This document shows, one piece after another, positions 51,818-62,409 of a DNA stretch of 64,000 bases (positions are counted from its first letter, which is position 1; every line of letters starts with the position of its first letter). Source of the stretch: Paractinoplanes brasiliensis. GTDB taxonomy: Bacteria > Actinomycetota > Actinomycetes > Mycobacteriales > Micromonosporaceae. The DNA lies in NCBI RefSeq assembly GCF_004362215.1, contig NZ_SNWR01000001.1, forward strand, positions 5,376,001-5,440,000, read 5' to 3'. The position numbers were made by a program, and so were the translations under genes. Under the pieces are notes generated by a model. The model saw nothing but the letters and a program-made list of their open reading frames with translations. It made no database searches and was not told the origin of the DNA.

Positions 51818-53878
51818 GTGACAGAACTGCGAGGTCCGACCGCCGACGGCCCCACCCTGACCGCCAGCGGCATCGCGCGGCTGGCCGACGTCGGAAGGCC
51901 GGCGGTGAGCAACTGGCGCCGCCGCTACGCCGACTTCCCGTCGCCGGTGGGTGGAACGCCCGGTAACCCGCAGTTCGATGCGGAAGCGATCGAGCAATGG
52001 CTCCGCAGGCAGGGCAAGCTCCACCAGGCCAGCCCCGAACAGCTCGTCTGGCGGTACATCGAGAACTATCGACCAGCGGTCCAGCTCGAAGACGCCCTCG
52101 TCGCCTGCGGCGCCTACCTGCTCGTAAGCAGCAACCCGCCAGACGAGCGGCGGGACACCCTGCTGACCGCGAAGCAAGTGCTCGCCCGCCTCCGCGCCCT
52201 CGATCGCGATCTGGCCAAGCAAGTCGGGGTGGTCCTGCCTGAGCGTTGGACCTCGCAGCTTGCCACGCTGCTTCAGGCAGTCCACGAGCTCAGCCGGGAG
52301 CAGAAACCCGAGGACATCTTCGAATACCTGCACAACCAGTACGTCACTTCTGCCCAGTCGTTGTCAGGCCTCGCCAACACCCCCGACCGCGTCGCCGGGC
52401 TGATGCTGGCGCTTGCCGGCCCGGGTGCGGTCACCTTCGACTTCACGTGTGGCACCGGTTCGATCCTTCGGCTGGCTGCCGATCAGGCCATACGTGACGG
52501 TGTCTCAATCCGCTGCTGCGGTCAGGAGATCAAACCGCAGTACGCGCTGATCGCCTTGCTGCGTCTGTCCTTCGTCTATCAGCGCGCCCGGGACTCCGGG
52601 CAGTCGATGGATCCACCGGCCGTGCATATCGGGGACAGCCTGCTGGCCGACGGCTTCCCCCATTTGAAGGCCGACGTCGTTGTGGCGAACTTCCCGTTCG
52701 GTATCCACGACTGGGGCCATGACCAGCTTGCCTACGACCCGCGTTGGGTCCACGGCCTGCCACCCCGTACGGAACCGGAACTTGCTTGGGTGCAGCACGC
52801 TCTGGCGCACCTACGCATCGGCGGCACCGCAGCCGTGCTGATGCCGCCAGCAGCCGCGCTGCGGCCGGCAGGTCGGCGCATCCGTGCCGAACTCGTGCGC
52901 ACCGGCACACTGCGGGCGGTCGTCGCCCTGCCTCCCGGCTCGATGCCCCCCGCCGGCATCAGTCTCCACATCTGGGTGCTCACGCAGCCGGATCCGCAGC
53001 AGGAGATCAGCGATCGCCTGCTGTTCGTCGACGCCACCGCGTCGTCGCCGAACGACCCCCTGACGGGACCAGTCATCGAGGCCTGGAACGACTACCTGTC
53101 CGGCCAAGACGCCAAAGAATCCGACGGCCATCGCATTGTTCCCGCACTGCAGGTTCTCGAAGGTCAGGTCGACCTGACACCTTGGAAATACGTGTCGCAG
53201 ACCGGCCGGCCGGTCGGCGACCCAGCGCAGACACTCGCGAAGGTAAAGGCTTTCGAGAAGTTGCTCGAACAGACCCGGGGGCGCTTACCGGCCCTCCAAG
53301 CAGCGAAATCGACCACCCTGGCTCTCGCTCCCCAGGCCACCGTCGCTGACTTGATCCGATCGGGTGGGATCGTGGTGCAGCAACGAACCGGTACACGAAA
53401 CCGGTCACTACGAGAGGCCGGACCTTCCAGCACGACACCGGTGTCCGGTCAAGCCGGCGCCGCGCCCATCATTCGTGGTGGAGACATTGTAGTCCCCACC
53501 ACGGGTCACGTAGTCGTCGCTTCGGTAGCCACACCCGAACAGATCGGCCAGGAACTCGAACCGGGCCACCAACTCGTGCGCATCGACAGAGAACAATTTG
53601 ACCCGTGGTTCATGGCTGGTGTGCTGTCCCGCACCGAAAATGCGGGATTCGCCGGGCGGTCGTCCAGTGCCGGCAGCGGTGCCCGTCGCATCGACGTCAA
53701 ACGGTTCACCATCCCCGTCCTCCCCCTCGATCAACAGCGCGAATACGGCCGAACGTTCCGCCAACTCGCCGAGTTCCGGGCAGCACTTCGCGAAGTAGCC
53801 ACAACCGGCGAAGCCCTCACCACCGAGATCAGCGACGGACTCGCACGCGGTTCACTAACCGGTAAACCCCAGCGCTGA
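51818..53878 (+). CDS. HTH / N6-adenine methylase / specificity-like fusion protein
   Basis: 686 residues. Residues 13-63 are a MerR/HTH-like DNA-binding segment (LTASGIARLADVGRPAVSNW). The N6 methylase core has FDFTCGTGSIL (motif I, 207-217) and VVVANFPFGIHDWG (motif IV at 291-294). Motif IV is NFPF rather than NPPF/NPPY, which may weaken activity. The C-terminal third (IIRGGDIVVPTTGHV, MAGVLSRTENAGF, IPVLPLDQQREYG) resembles an HsdS half-subunit. No restriction nuclease gene is nearby. GTG 51818 is 12 bases after TATGCT (51801-51806), so the mRNA may be leaderless. Confidence 0.85.
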   Translation: MTELRGPTADGPTLTASGIARLADVGRPAVSNWRRRYADFPSPVGGTPGNPQFDAEAIEQWLRRQGKLHQASPEQLVWRYIENYRPAVQLEDALVACGAYLLVSSNPPDERRDTLLTAKQVLARLRALDRDLAKQVGVVLPERWTSQLATLLQAVHELSREQKPEDIFEYLHNQYVTSAQSLSGLANTPDRVAGLMLALAGPGAVTFDFTCGTGSILRLAADQAIRDGVSIRCCGQEIKPQYALIALLRLSFVYQRARDSGQSMDPPAVHIGDSLLADGFPHLKADVVVANFPFGIHDWGHDQLAYDPRWVHGLPPRTEPELAWVQHALAHLRIGGTAAVLMPPAAALRPAGRRIRAELVRTGTLRAVVALPPGSMPPAGISLHIWVLTQPDPQQEISDRLLFVDATASSPNDPLTGPVIEAWNDYLSGQDAKESDGHRIVPALQVLEGQVDLTPWKYVSQTGRPVGDPAQTLAKVKAFEKLLEQTRGRLPALQAAKSTTLALAPQATVADLIRSGGIVVQQRTGTRNRSLREAGPSSTTPVSGQAGAAPIIRGGDIVVPTTGHVVVASVATPEQIGQELEPGHQLVRIDREQFDPWFMAGVLSRTENAGFAGRSSSAGSGARRIDVKRFTIPVLPLDQQREYGRTFRQLAEFRAALREVATTGEALTTEISDGLARGSLTGKPQR

Positions 53879-53889
53879 ACTCACGCCCT

Positions 53890-54038
53890 GGATCACCCCG
53901 CTTACACAGGGAGCAGTTCCTGTACGGCCAGGAAGCCAACGTCATCCCGGGATCACCCCCGCCTGCGCGGGGAACAGGGCGACATGCTCGCCGAAGCGCG
54001 CGGCTACCGCGGATCACCCCCGCCTGCGCGGGGAGCGG
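53890..54038 (-). CRISPR. Mini CRISPR array 3, three repeats
   Basis: Repeats start (on +) at 53890 (eroded), 53950 and 54011, spaced 60 and 61 bases. Read on the minus strand the clean copy begins CTGTTCCCCGCG and ends GGTGATCC, intermediate between arrays 1 and 2 with one change in the stem loop region (GCAGGCGG). The leader-proximal copy has CCGCTCCCCGCG. Two spacers of about 32-33 bases. A leader similar to those of arrays 1 and 2 lies on the right. Confidence 0.88.
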
Positions 54039-54090
54039 CTTCTTGAGCTGTGGGTTTGATGATCAGGAAGCCATTTCTTGTTCACTCGTG
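54039..54090 (-). promoter_or_regulatory. CRISPR 3 leader
   Basis: On the minus strand: GTGAACAAGAAATGG, a central TGATCATC element and CAGCTCAAGAAGC next to the repeat. These align in order and spacing with the array 1 leader, with more substitutions than array 2. Confidence 0.7.
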
Positions 54091-54334
54091 CTGGGCCTCG
54101 ATTGTACTCCGGCCTGCCTCCCATGGGTCGTCGCGCCGCTTTCTCCGCACAGGAACGCAGGCCTGTGAGCTGCAGACCACCCGCTGTATCGGTGTTCGAG
54201 ACCCGGGAAGGAACGTTGCTGGCGAGCCTCGCCCAGGGCTTTCGCAGGCATCGCTGCGGAGTGCCGAGGAGCGTCTCAGGCAGAACATGCGGGTCGCTCG
54301 ACGTGATGCCACGGGCCGGCTCGCACCGCTGCCG
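54091..54334. other. Gap between CRISPR 3 and the SARP-like gene
   Basis: About 240 bases with several short open frames, none with a good start, ribosome site or recognisable sequence. I see nothing supportable in it. Confidence 0.4.
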
Positions 54335-55084
54335 TCAGGGCGTGCCTGTGACGGTCAGCCACTCGAACGGCGACAAGGCGCCGCCCGGGGAACGGGAGAG
54401 CTCAAGCAGTTCGGGGGAGGGGCTGAGCCCGAGGTCGTCGCGGAACAGGCAACGGCATCGCTCGTACTGCCGGGCCGCCGCCCATCGGTTGCCGGCGGCC
54501 AGATGGGCCCGGATCACCGCGCGGTGGGCGGACTCGCGTAGGGGCTCGGCGGCGACCGCTGTGAGTCCGGCGGCAACGGCTTCCCCCGTACGCCCGCAGG
54601 AGATCAAGCGGTCGACGAGCGCCTCCAACGCGTGCAGGCGGAGCTGGCGGAACTGCTCGCGCGGCACGACCAGCCACTCCTCGTCCTCCCAGTCCGGCAG
54701 CAGGTCCTCGGCCAGGACGTCGCGGACGTCGGCGTGCAGCAAGGCCGGATCGTCGGGGCAGAACTCGAGCAGCCGGTCGGCGAGCTGGTGCCCCGCGCGG
54801 ACGTCGACCCGCACCTCGGCGGCGAGCCGCAGGTGCCGGCCGTCGGCGTCGATCAGCCCGGGTTGCAGGTGCTGGGTGCGGCAGATCGCCGTCCGCAGGT
54901 TCGCGCCGGACCGGGCCGGTGTGGCGTCCGGCCAGAGCAGGTCGGCGACGTGTGTGCGGTGGACGGGACGGCTCTGCAGGGCGAGGTAGGCGAGCAGGCG
55001 CTGGCCGGTCGGGAAGACCGGGACGACCCGGTCGCCGGCCGTCAGGGCGAACCCGCCCAGCAGCTCGAGAACCACAGCACCCAC
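54335..55084 (-). CDS. SARP-like (AfsR/DnrI) regulator with BTAD domain
   Basis: 249 residues. The N-terminal winged helix (LELLGGFALTAGDRVVPVFP, RLLAYLALQS, LLWPDATPARSGANLRTAI) is followed by a BTAD/TPR domain (EQFRQLRLHALEALVDRLIS, RAHLAAGNRWAAARQYERCR, then LGLSPSPEL). This is the minimal SARP form, without the ATPase part of AfsR. SARPs often activate secondary-metabolite genes, but none are adjacent. GTG 55084 is used; GTG 55075 is possible. Confidence 0.88.
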   Translation of the reverse strand: MGAVVLELLGGFALTAGDRVVPVFPTGQRLLAYLALQSRPVHRTHVADLLWPDATPARSGANLRTAICRTQHLQPGLIDADGRHLRLAAEVRVDVRAGHQLADRLLEFCPDDPALLHADVRDVLAEDLLPDWEDEEWLVVPREQFRQLRLHALEALVDRLISCGRTGEAVAAGLTAVAAEPLRESAHRAVIRAHLAAGNRWAAARQYERCRCLFRDDLGLSPSPELLELSRSPGGALSPFEWLTVTGTP

Positions 55085-55176
55085 CGGGTCAGCCTTTCAC
55101 CGCGCCCGGCCCGTGTCTGCGAGCCTGTCGGCAAATCGACGGTCCGCCGGTGACCCCGTACGGGGAAAATGGGCCG

Positions 55177-55581
55177 ATGGAAGTCCTCGTGGTCGTGCAG
55201 GATCCGGCGGGTTATGACCAGGCGATCGAGGCGTGGCGGCGCTCGGCCACCGTGACGCAGGAGCTGTCGCCGTGGGTGGCGCTGGCGCGGCTCGACGGGG
55301 AAGCTCCGGACGTGCCGGGCACACGCTGGTACACGGGCGCTGTGCCGCCGGAAGTGCTGCTCGGGCTCGACCCGCCGGCGCGGCTCTTCGTCGCCGCGTG
55401 GCGGGACAGGCAGCATCCGAAACAGCGGATCGGTGACGGGCTCTCGTGGGACGCGCCCGGCTTTCGTCCACCCGACCCGCCGCGCGCCTCCGGCCCGCCC
55501 GGCGAGTCGTCCGGTCTCGAATCGCCCGGCGCGTCGCCTGGTTCCGGCTCGCCCGGCCCGCTGCCTGACAAAGACGTTTGA
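55177..55581 (+). CDS. Hypothetical protein with Pro/Gly/Ser-rich tail
   Basis: 134 residues. Residues 1-90 look like a compact domain (MEVLVVVQDPAGYDQAIEAW ... LFVAAWRDRQHPKQRIGDGL), not recognised. The last 40 residues are a disordered PPGESSGLESPG-type tail. ATG 55177 is preferred over GTG 55150. Divergent from the SARP-like gene; 90 bases before the metalloprotease. Confidence 0.6.
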   Translation: MEVLVVVQDPAGYDQAIEAWRRSATVTQELSPWVALARLDGEAPDVPGTRWYTGAVPPEVLLGLDPPARLFVAAWRDRQHPKQRIGDGLSWDAPGFRPPDPPRASGPPGESSGLESPGASPGSGSPGPLPDKDV

Positions 55582-55671
55582 CGATATAGCCACATCCCCG
55601 TCACGGCCCGCGTGGCTCACTGGCGATCGGGGCGAATCCGATCGGCCCCGCGTGCACTGAGGGGGAGCGCG

Positions 55672-57846
<2,175 letters not shown>

Positions 57847-57861
57847 CCAGCACCACCACAG

Positions 57862-57890
57862 GGAGGCGGGCCGATCGGCGGCCCGCCTCC
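57862..57890 (+). terminator. Hairpin terminator after the metalloprotease
   Basis: 11-bp perfect stem GGAGGCGGGCC / GGCCCGCCTCC with a 7-base loop, 15 bases past the stop and before the convergent small gene. Confidence 0.75.
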
Positions 57891-57913
57891 ACCCAAGATC
57901 GCGAAGTCGTGTG

Positions 57914-58141
57914 TCAGCGGGAGTCGGCGGGGGCGAGCTCGTCGTCGCTCCGGTGATCGGTGCTTGTCCGCGCCGGGACGCGTTCCCGGCGGAACGGCAC
58001 GAGGTAGGAGCGGTCGTGCAGCCAGCGCTCGGGGCAGATCCCGCGCTCGCGGAGCTTCTGCAGCGCCGCCTGAGTCAGATGGATCCCGAGTGCGGCGGCG
58101 AGTCCGGCCACCAGCGCTTCAGCCACGTCTGCCCAGCCCAC
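57914..58141 (-). CDS. Small hypothetical protein, 75 residues
   Basis: MGWADVAEALVAGLAAALGI, then TQAALQKLRERGICPERWLH and DRSYLVPFRRERVP. The composition and the aliphatic helix followed by ERW/SYLVPFRR look like a real conserved actinobacterial protein, but I do not recognise it. No membrane segment is certain. Confidence 0.5.
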   Translation of the reverse strand: MGWADVAEALVAGLAAALGIHLTQAALQKLRERGICPERWLHDRSYLVPFRRERVPARTSTDHRSDDELAPADSR

Positions 58142-58645
58142 GAACGTATCCGCCCTTCGTCGGAAGACCGGATCTTCCCGGCATGATGATAAATGCTGCC
58201 ATTACGGATCCCGGGGCCAGCTGGCCTCCAGCCAACGGTGTAGCGCCTCGCCCGCGGCGCACCGGAACCGGACCCGGCCCGGGGTTGGCGAGGACCAGTC
58301 GCTGAGTGCGTAGGGTCAGTTCACGGTGGACACGCTCACCCGTCGGCAGCTGCGCGAGTCCTTCCGGGCTGTGCACGTCGTGCTGACCGCGATCGACCAG
58401 AACTGGATGGCCCGGCTCGAACGGATGCAGACGGCCTGACCACACCCGTGGGGGCGCAGAGAGCCCGACTGCACATCAGGTCAGAGCGCTGGACGTCACG
58501 GTTGAGGACAAAGGGGACAACCACGGGGGTCTTCCAACCGCCCGGTGGCGTCCGCTCAGCAGGCAGCGTGATCTTGTCCGGTGCGAGGAAAGGCACCGCC
58601 GCGAGGTCAGAATGGGCTGCCTCGCAGCGGTGTCTTTACTTCTTG
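58142..58645. other. Mostly empty intergenic region
   Basis: About 500 bases between the small minus-strand gene and the MCP stop. Apart from the possible 37-codon ORF at 58326 nothing supportable is seen; competing short frames lack starts and recognisable motifs. Confidence 0.4.
58326..58439 (+). CDS. Possible 37-residue ORF
   Basis: GTG 58326 gives MDTLTRRQLRESFRAVHVVL, then TAIDQNWMARLERMQTA and stop. The Arg/Leu/Glu-rich helical composition is protein-like, and an AGGGT sequence lies upstream. Could be a small protein or a chance frame. Confidence 0.35.
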   Translation: MDTLTRRQLRESFRAVHVVLTAIDQNWMARLERMQTA

Positions 58646-60277
58646 TCAGACGTGGTAGACGGCGATGGTCCGGTTCATCTCGGCTGCCATGCGGGCCAGC
58701 TCCTGAGCGGTCGCCTGGGTCTCGGTCGCGCCGGCCGCTGTGGCGTCGGCCGCCTCGGCCACGCCGGCGATGTTGCCGGCGATGTCGTCGGCGCTCGCGG
58801 AGGCCTCGGCGACGCTGCGGACCATCTCGTTGGTGGTGGCCGTCTGCTCCTCGACGGCGGCGGCGATAGTGGCGGCGTGGTCGTTGATCCGCACGGTGAC
58901 CCCGGCGATCTCGCCGATCGCGACGACGGCGTGCTCGGTCTCGCCCTGGATGGCGCCGATCCGGCGCGAGATGTCGTCGGTGGCTCGGGCGGTTTCCTGA
59001 GCGAGGTCCTTGACCTCGGAGGCGACCACGGCGAAGCCTTTGCCCATCTCGCCCGCACGGGCGGCCTCGATGGTGGCGTTGAGAGCGAGCAGGTTCGTCT
59101 GCTCGGCGATAGCCGTGATCAGCTTGATGACGTTGCCGATCTCGGCGGAGGACTGGCCGAGCTTCGCGACGACTTCGTTGGTGCGCTGCGCGGTTTGCGC
59201 GGCCTGGGAGGAGACGGTGGCGGCCTCAGTCGCGCTGGTGGCGATCTCGCGGATCGCTACGCCCATCTCGTCGGCGCCGGCGGCGACGGTCTGCACGTTC
59301 TGTGACACCATGCCGGCGGCGCTGGAGACGGTGCCGGCCTGCGCGGAGGTCTCCTCGGCGGCTGAGGACATCTGTACCGAGACCGCGGACAGCTCCTCGG
59401 AAGCGGCGGCGACCTGGTGGGCGTTGGCGGCCATCTGGCGCACCATGCCGGCCATCGCTTCGGTGGAGGTGTCCAGGGCTTGTGCCAGCGCGCCGACCTC
59501 GTCCTTGCCGGTCAGGCCGGTGCGGGCGGTCAGGTTGCCGTCACGGATCGACATGAGGACCCTGACGCAGCGGGCCAGCGGTTTGGTGATCAGCCGGGCG
59601 ATGCCCAGCGCCGCCAGCACACCTACCACCAGACCCGAGATGATCAGCGTGATCACCAGCGTGCGGGCGGTGTCGAAGGCGGACTGGGCGGCGTCCTTGT
59701 CTTCCTGTGCCACGACGATCGTCTGGGCCGAAACGGTGTCCAGGGCCTTGCGGGCTTGCCCCACCAGAGGGTCGATCTCGCTCTTGCGGATCTCCGCGAC
59801 CTGGTCGTCCTTGCCGGCGCGGCTGAGCGGGAGAAGCCTGCCGTTGAGCACCGAGACATACTGCGACCAAGCCGTGTCGAACTCGGCGATGGCGGCGTTG
59901 CGGATCGGGCCGAGCTCGAACTTCTTGTAGCGGGCTTCGGCGTCGGCGAGCGTTCGCAGGTCCGTGGCCAGCGCCTTCTCCGCCTCGGCCTGCACGTCGG
60001 CGTCGTCGGTGAGGAAGTGATTGAGCGAGTCGATGCGGACCCGGTTGAAGGTGTTGCGCACCTCGGCGATGGTCTGCAGCTGCAGGCTGCCGTTGTAGAC
60101 GTCGTTGGTGCTCCGGTTGATAGCTGCCATCTCCAGGACGGCGAACGACGACACTCCGGTGCCTATCGTGGCGACGACAAGCACCGCCCCGAGAATTTTC
60201 GTGCTGACCCGGCGGTCTCCCAACCAACCGGCCAGTCCCCGGCGGCGCTGCGATGCCTCAAGCGGTGTCGACTCCAT
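58646..60277 (-). CDS. Methyl-accepting chemotaxis protein (4HB sensor, HAMP, MCP signal)
   Basis: 543 residues. ATG 60277 follows CAGGGAG. TM1 about 25-50 (ILGAVLVVATIGTGVSSFAV), a four-helix-bundle periplasmic sensor (INRSTNDVYNGSLQLQTIAE ...), TM2 (TLVITLIISGLVVGVLAALG), HAMP, and the cytoplasmic signalling domain with tip EQTNLLALNATIEAARAGEM. Ends YHV. It senses small molecules outside the cell and signals to CheA. The frame continues upstream of 60277 only in intergenic sequence. Confidence 0.92.
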   Translation of the reverse strand: MESTPLEASQRRRGLAGWLGDRRVSTKILGAVLVVATIGTGVSSFAVLEMAAINRSTNDVYNGSLQLQTIAEVRNTFNRVRIDSLNHFLTDDADVQAEAEKALATDLRTLADAEARYKKFELGPIRNAAIAEFDTAWSQYVSVLNGRLLPLSRAGKDDQVAEIRKSEIDPLVGQARKALDTVSAQTIVVAQEDKDAAQSAFDTARTLVITLIISGLVVGVLAALGIARLITKPLARCVRVLMSIRDGNLTARTGLTGKDEVGALAQALDTSTEAMAGMVRQMAANAHQVAAASEELSAVSVQMSSAAEETSAQAGTVSSAAGMVSQNVQTVAAGADEMGVAIREIATSATEAATVSSQAAQTAQRTNEVVAKLGQSSAEIGNVIKLITAIAEQTNLLALNATIEAARAGEMGKGFAVVASEVKDLAQETARATDDISRRIGAIQGETEHAVVAIGEIAGVTVRINDHAATIAAAVEEQTATTNEMVRSVAEASASADDIAGNIAGVAEAADATAAGATETQATAQELARMAAEMNRTIAVYHV

Positions 60278-60614
60278 GCACACTCCCTGAAATGGCAGCT
60301 CCTGACCTTTCGAGCCGCTTCCAGAAGCTCTTTCGTCGCCGGCGTTCGAATGCGAAGCCATCCGGTACTGCGATTCGAAACGCAACCGTGCTAATCCCAT
60401 GGCGCTCCCGCTGCTCCGCTTCATCGAGCAGCGCTTCGCCTGAGCGCAACGCACTGATTGGCGTCATCCGGGCGGCAAGCAGCTCGCTACGAGCACTGTT
60501 CAACCTGCGAAGTTCACCCGAGCGCCAATTCCCGCCGATCCCTCTGGAATACGCCGTGAACATTCCTGCCGCCGAGCAGCCGTCACCGGGCGTCGGCAAA
60601 GTCCGAAGCGGCCG
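60278..60614. other. Promoter-bearing gap upstream of the MCP
   Basis: 337 bases between the MCP start and the stop of the TPR/fibronectin gene, both on the minus strand. No gene is supportable. I looked for a flagellar sigma-type -35/-10 pair (TAAA, then GCCGATAA) on the minus strand and did not find one. Confidence 0.45.
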
Positions 60615-62342
60615 TCAGCGTTTGGTGCAGACCGGGACCGAGCGGGCGACGTTGTTGGTGCCGTACGCGATCGCGACCGTGAAGCAGTAGTTCGAGGACT
60701 CGTTGAGGCCGTAGACGACGTAGTCCGTGCTGCCCGCGGGCAACTGCTGGAACGGCTTCCGCGGCTGCCCGGCACGTCCGCCCGAGATCAGGATCGGGCC
60801 TTCGGCATTGCGGGGGTAAGACCACTGCAGCAGGACGCTGTCGCGGTTGTCGCGCAGCTTCACGGCCGTGGGGGCGCCTGGGTCGGCCTTGGGCGGGCGG
60901 GTGGTGGCCGCGGGCGCTGAGGGGGTGGCGGCGGGCCCGGTCACCGCGGGCGGGGTGGTGGCGTTCGCGGTCGGGCCCTCGGCGCCGTTGGCGTTGGGGA
61001 GGGTCAGGGCCACCACGGCGACCACGGCTGCCACGCCGGCCACCAGGACAGCGGCCAGGACGAAGGGCTGCCGGCGGCGCGGGGGCGGGGGCTCGGTGCG
61101 TACGGGAAGACGCCTTTCGGTGTTCGGCGGCAACGTGTACGTCGAAGCGGGCGCGGAGCCGATCGGGACGGGACGGCCGTCGGGGCCGTAGTCGGGGGCG
61201 CGCCGGCCCGGCATCGGTGGTGGGGTGTCGGCGCGGGCGTGGCGGCCCTGCAGGTCACCGGGCTCCTGGTGCACGTCGGCCAGATAGAGCGGCTGCTGAT
61301 AGACCGTGCCGTTGGGGTCGGTGGGGCGGTTGTCGGGCGGCGGCAGGCCCGGGTCGTCGGGCGGGAACTCCTCGGGGTCGGGCACCGTGGGACGCCGGGG
61401 GAAGGGCACGGGCCGCACGCCCGGGGCGCCGACGGTGGTGACGCCGGGAGCGGCGGGATCAGCCGAAGCGGTGGGAGCGCCGGAAGCGCGAGGAGCAGGC
61501 ACGTCAGGGACGGCGGGGGCGCCGGAAAAACCTGGAATGCCAGGAGCGCCGACGCCGGGCACGCCCGGAACGCGAGGATTGCCGACCGTGGTCATCCCGG
61601 GGCCGTCGCTCTGCTCGACCCGGCCGCACACGTGCCGGCCCGAGGCCGACCCCTGCACGAGCGCGGCCACCTGCCGTACGAGGGGATGGTCCGAAGGCAG
61701 GTAGCGCGCGCACAGCTCCTGCGCCTTGGCCAGATGCTCGCGACTCTCGGCGTCGCGCCCGCACTCGCGTTCCATCGCGCCCAGGCGGGCCAGCATCTTG
61801 ATCCCAGCGGGGGAGGCGTCGCCGTAACGCTGGCTGTGCCGGTGCCACGCCGCGGTGAGCCGGGAACGTGCGGCCCTGCAGTTGCCCGCCGCGTGCTCGG
61901 CCGTGGCCAGGTCGGCCTCGGCCGCCAGCACCCGCGGCGAGTCGGCGCCTTCCAGTTCGGTCAGGTCGGCGACCAGCTGGCGGTAGACCTGGGACGCGCG
62001 TCCGAAGTGGCCGACCCGCTGCAGCACCGCGGCATGAGTGGCGGCCGCGGCGATCGTGCGGTTGTCGTGGGGGCCGTGCAGGCGTTCCTCGGCGGCATGG
62101 GCGTAACCGGCCCAGAGCCGGGCATTGTGGGCGTCGCCCAGCGCGATCAGGATGCGCGCGTGCAGGGCCGCCGCCAGGGCGAGGTCGGCGCTGGCCTGCT
62201 GGGGGTCGGCGGCGTCGGCCGGGTTGAGGACGTTGGCCAGCACTCGCCGGGCGCCCGCGAGGTCGCCGGCAGACGACAACGTCTGGGCGCGTGCGGTGAG
62301 CTCGGCGAGCGGAGGAGGGGCCACGTGTCCCATAGTGCTCAT
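60615..62342 (-). CDS. TPR domain / Pro-rich / single-TM / fibronectin III protein
   Basis: 575 residues. Residues about 10-230 are TPR-like helices (LSSAGDLAGARRVLANVLNP, HAEERL-type, AAVLQRVGHFGRASQVYRQL). Residues 240-440 are Gly/Pro-rich with collagen-like PGVPGVGAPGIPGF repeats. A membrane helix (PFVLAAVLVAGVAAVVAVVA) is near residue 460, and an extracellular fibronectin III domain follows (PTAVKLRDNRDSVLLQW ... YCFTVAIAYGTNNVARS). Function unknown; the topology suggests a cytoplasmic adaptor linked to an outside domain. ATG 62342 or 62333. Confidence 0.75.
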   Translation of the reverse strand: MSTMGHVAPPPLAELTARAQTLSSAGDLAGARRVLANVLNPADAADPQQASADLALAAALHARILIALGDAHNARLWAGYAHAAEERLHGPHDNRTIAAAATHAAVLQRVGHFGRASQVYRQLVADLTELEGADSPRVLAAEADLATAEHAAGNCRAARSRLTAAWHRHSQRYGDASPAGIKMLARLGAMERECGRDAESREHLAKAQELCARYLPSDHPLVRQVAALVQGSASGRHVCGRVEQSDGPGMTTVGNPRVPGVPGVGAPGIPGFSGAPAVPDVPAPRASGAPTASADPAAPGVTTVGAPGVRPVPFPRRPTVPDPEEFPPDDPGLPPPDNRPTDPNGTVYQQPLYLADVHQEPGDLQGRHARADTPPPMPGRRAPDYGPDGRPVPIGSAPASTYTLPPNTERRLPVRTEPPPPRRRQPFVLAAVLVAGVAAVVAVVALTLPNANGAEGPTANATTPPAVTGPAATPSAPAATTRPPKADPGAPTAVKLRDNRDSVLLQWSYPRNAEGPILISGGRAGQPRKPFQQLPAGSTDYVVYGLNESSNYCFTVAIAYGTNNVARSVPVCTKR

Positions 62343-62409
62343 GTGACCACTGTAGGTACAAGTGCAAGGTTGCGATCGGCTCGCGGGGCGGACACTGTAG
62401 AACTCGTAC

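Noticed and set aside
49529..53878. Kinase plus methylase as a phage growth limitation (Pgl) or BREX system
   Set aside because: No PglZ phosphatase, PglY/BrxC ATPase or full-length PglX-type gene is seen, and the kinase lacks PglW features. Only loose resemblance.
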